From: an uncultured Clostridium sp.
GTDB taxonomy: Bacteria > Bacillota > Clostridia > Lachnospirales > Lachnospiraceae
Assembly (NCBI GenBank): GCA_938036545.1
Contig: CALHQJ010000115.1
Location: 1 to 13,970, forward strand
Length of the DNA stretch: 13,970 nt
Direction: 5' to 3'
Below the pieces are notes generated by a model. It saw nothing but the letters and a program-made list of their open reading frames with translations. It ran no database searches and was not told the origin of the DNA. Below are positions 13,905 through 13,970 of this stretch, in pieces; the stretch's first letter is position 1; each line of letters opens with the position of its first letter. The position numbers were made by a program, and so were the translations under genes.

Positions 13905-13970
13905 GTCTATTGCAATCGTCCTATCCTATCTTAAGTCTATTGCAATCGTCCTATCCTATCTTAAGTCTAT
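13905..13970. repeat. 30-bp tandem repeat upstream of the blaI-like gene (runs off the window)
   Basis: Two identical 30-bp units (13905-13934 and 13935-13964) and the first 6 bp of a third. The copies are exact and adjacent, so this is not a CRISPR array. Each unit holds the palindrome ATTGCAAT and the core CTTAAG. Because it begins 20 bp before the start codon it must include the promoter or leader of the repressor operon. On the minus strand TTGCAA to TAGGAC, 16 bp apart, is a possible but weak promoter. Confidence 0.9.

Noticed and set aside
13905..13970. CRISPR-like direct repeats of 30 bp
   Set aside because: The units are adjacent with no spacers, and no cas gene is nearby.

Overview
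The window looks like chromosomal DNA from a gut Clostridia species, most likely Lachnospiraceae. The grounds are strong AGGAGG-type ribosome sites, moderate G+C, a clostridial-type HtpG, DegV and CapA proteins, and two protein families I associate with gut Clostridia (the 507-aa protein and the lipoprotein with a C-terminal LprI-like domain). This placement is an inference. All genes are on the minus strand except one 43-codon gene, so the window is best read from right to left.

Right end (13970 to about 10850): a 30-bp tandem repeat runs off the window edge directly upstream of a BlaI/MecI-type repressor gene. This overlaps a BlaR1-like M56 membrane peptidase gene, which in turn overlaps a YfcE-type phosphodiesterase gene. 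A one-domain EamA transporter gene follows. The overlaps suggest one operon. Next come an EcsC C-terminal remnant and a gap.

Middle (10366 to 6833): four cell-envelope or unknown genes. They are a small membrane-anchored protein, a lipoprotein whose signal peptide is out of frame with its mature part, a YcxB-like membrane protein and a 507-aa uncharacterised protein.

Heat-shock unit (6832 to 3817): a perfect CIRCE operator, a consensus promoter, a 156-bp cloverleaf-like palindromic element flanked by 6-bp direct repeats, a leader hairpin, htpG, and a histidine-phosphatase gene whose ribosome site overlaps the htpG stop.

Left part (3818 to 1): a lone plus-strand gene for a 43-aa membrane peptide with its own promoter and terminator. 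Divergent from it is a degV-capA pair behind a perfect 21-bp operator. Last come a polar amino acid ABC transporter binding protein with its own promoter and a truncated permease gene.

The points most worth a second look are the transposon-like element in the htpG leader, the odd CIRCE placement, the degV operator, the frameshifted lipoprotein and the BlaI/M56 operon with its tandem repeat. I see no CRISPR array, rRNA, tRNA or transposase gene.
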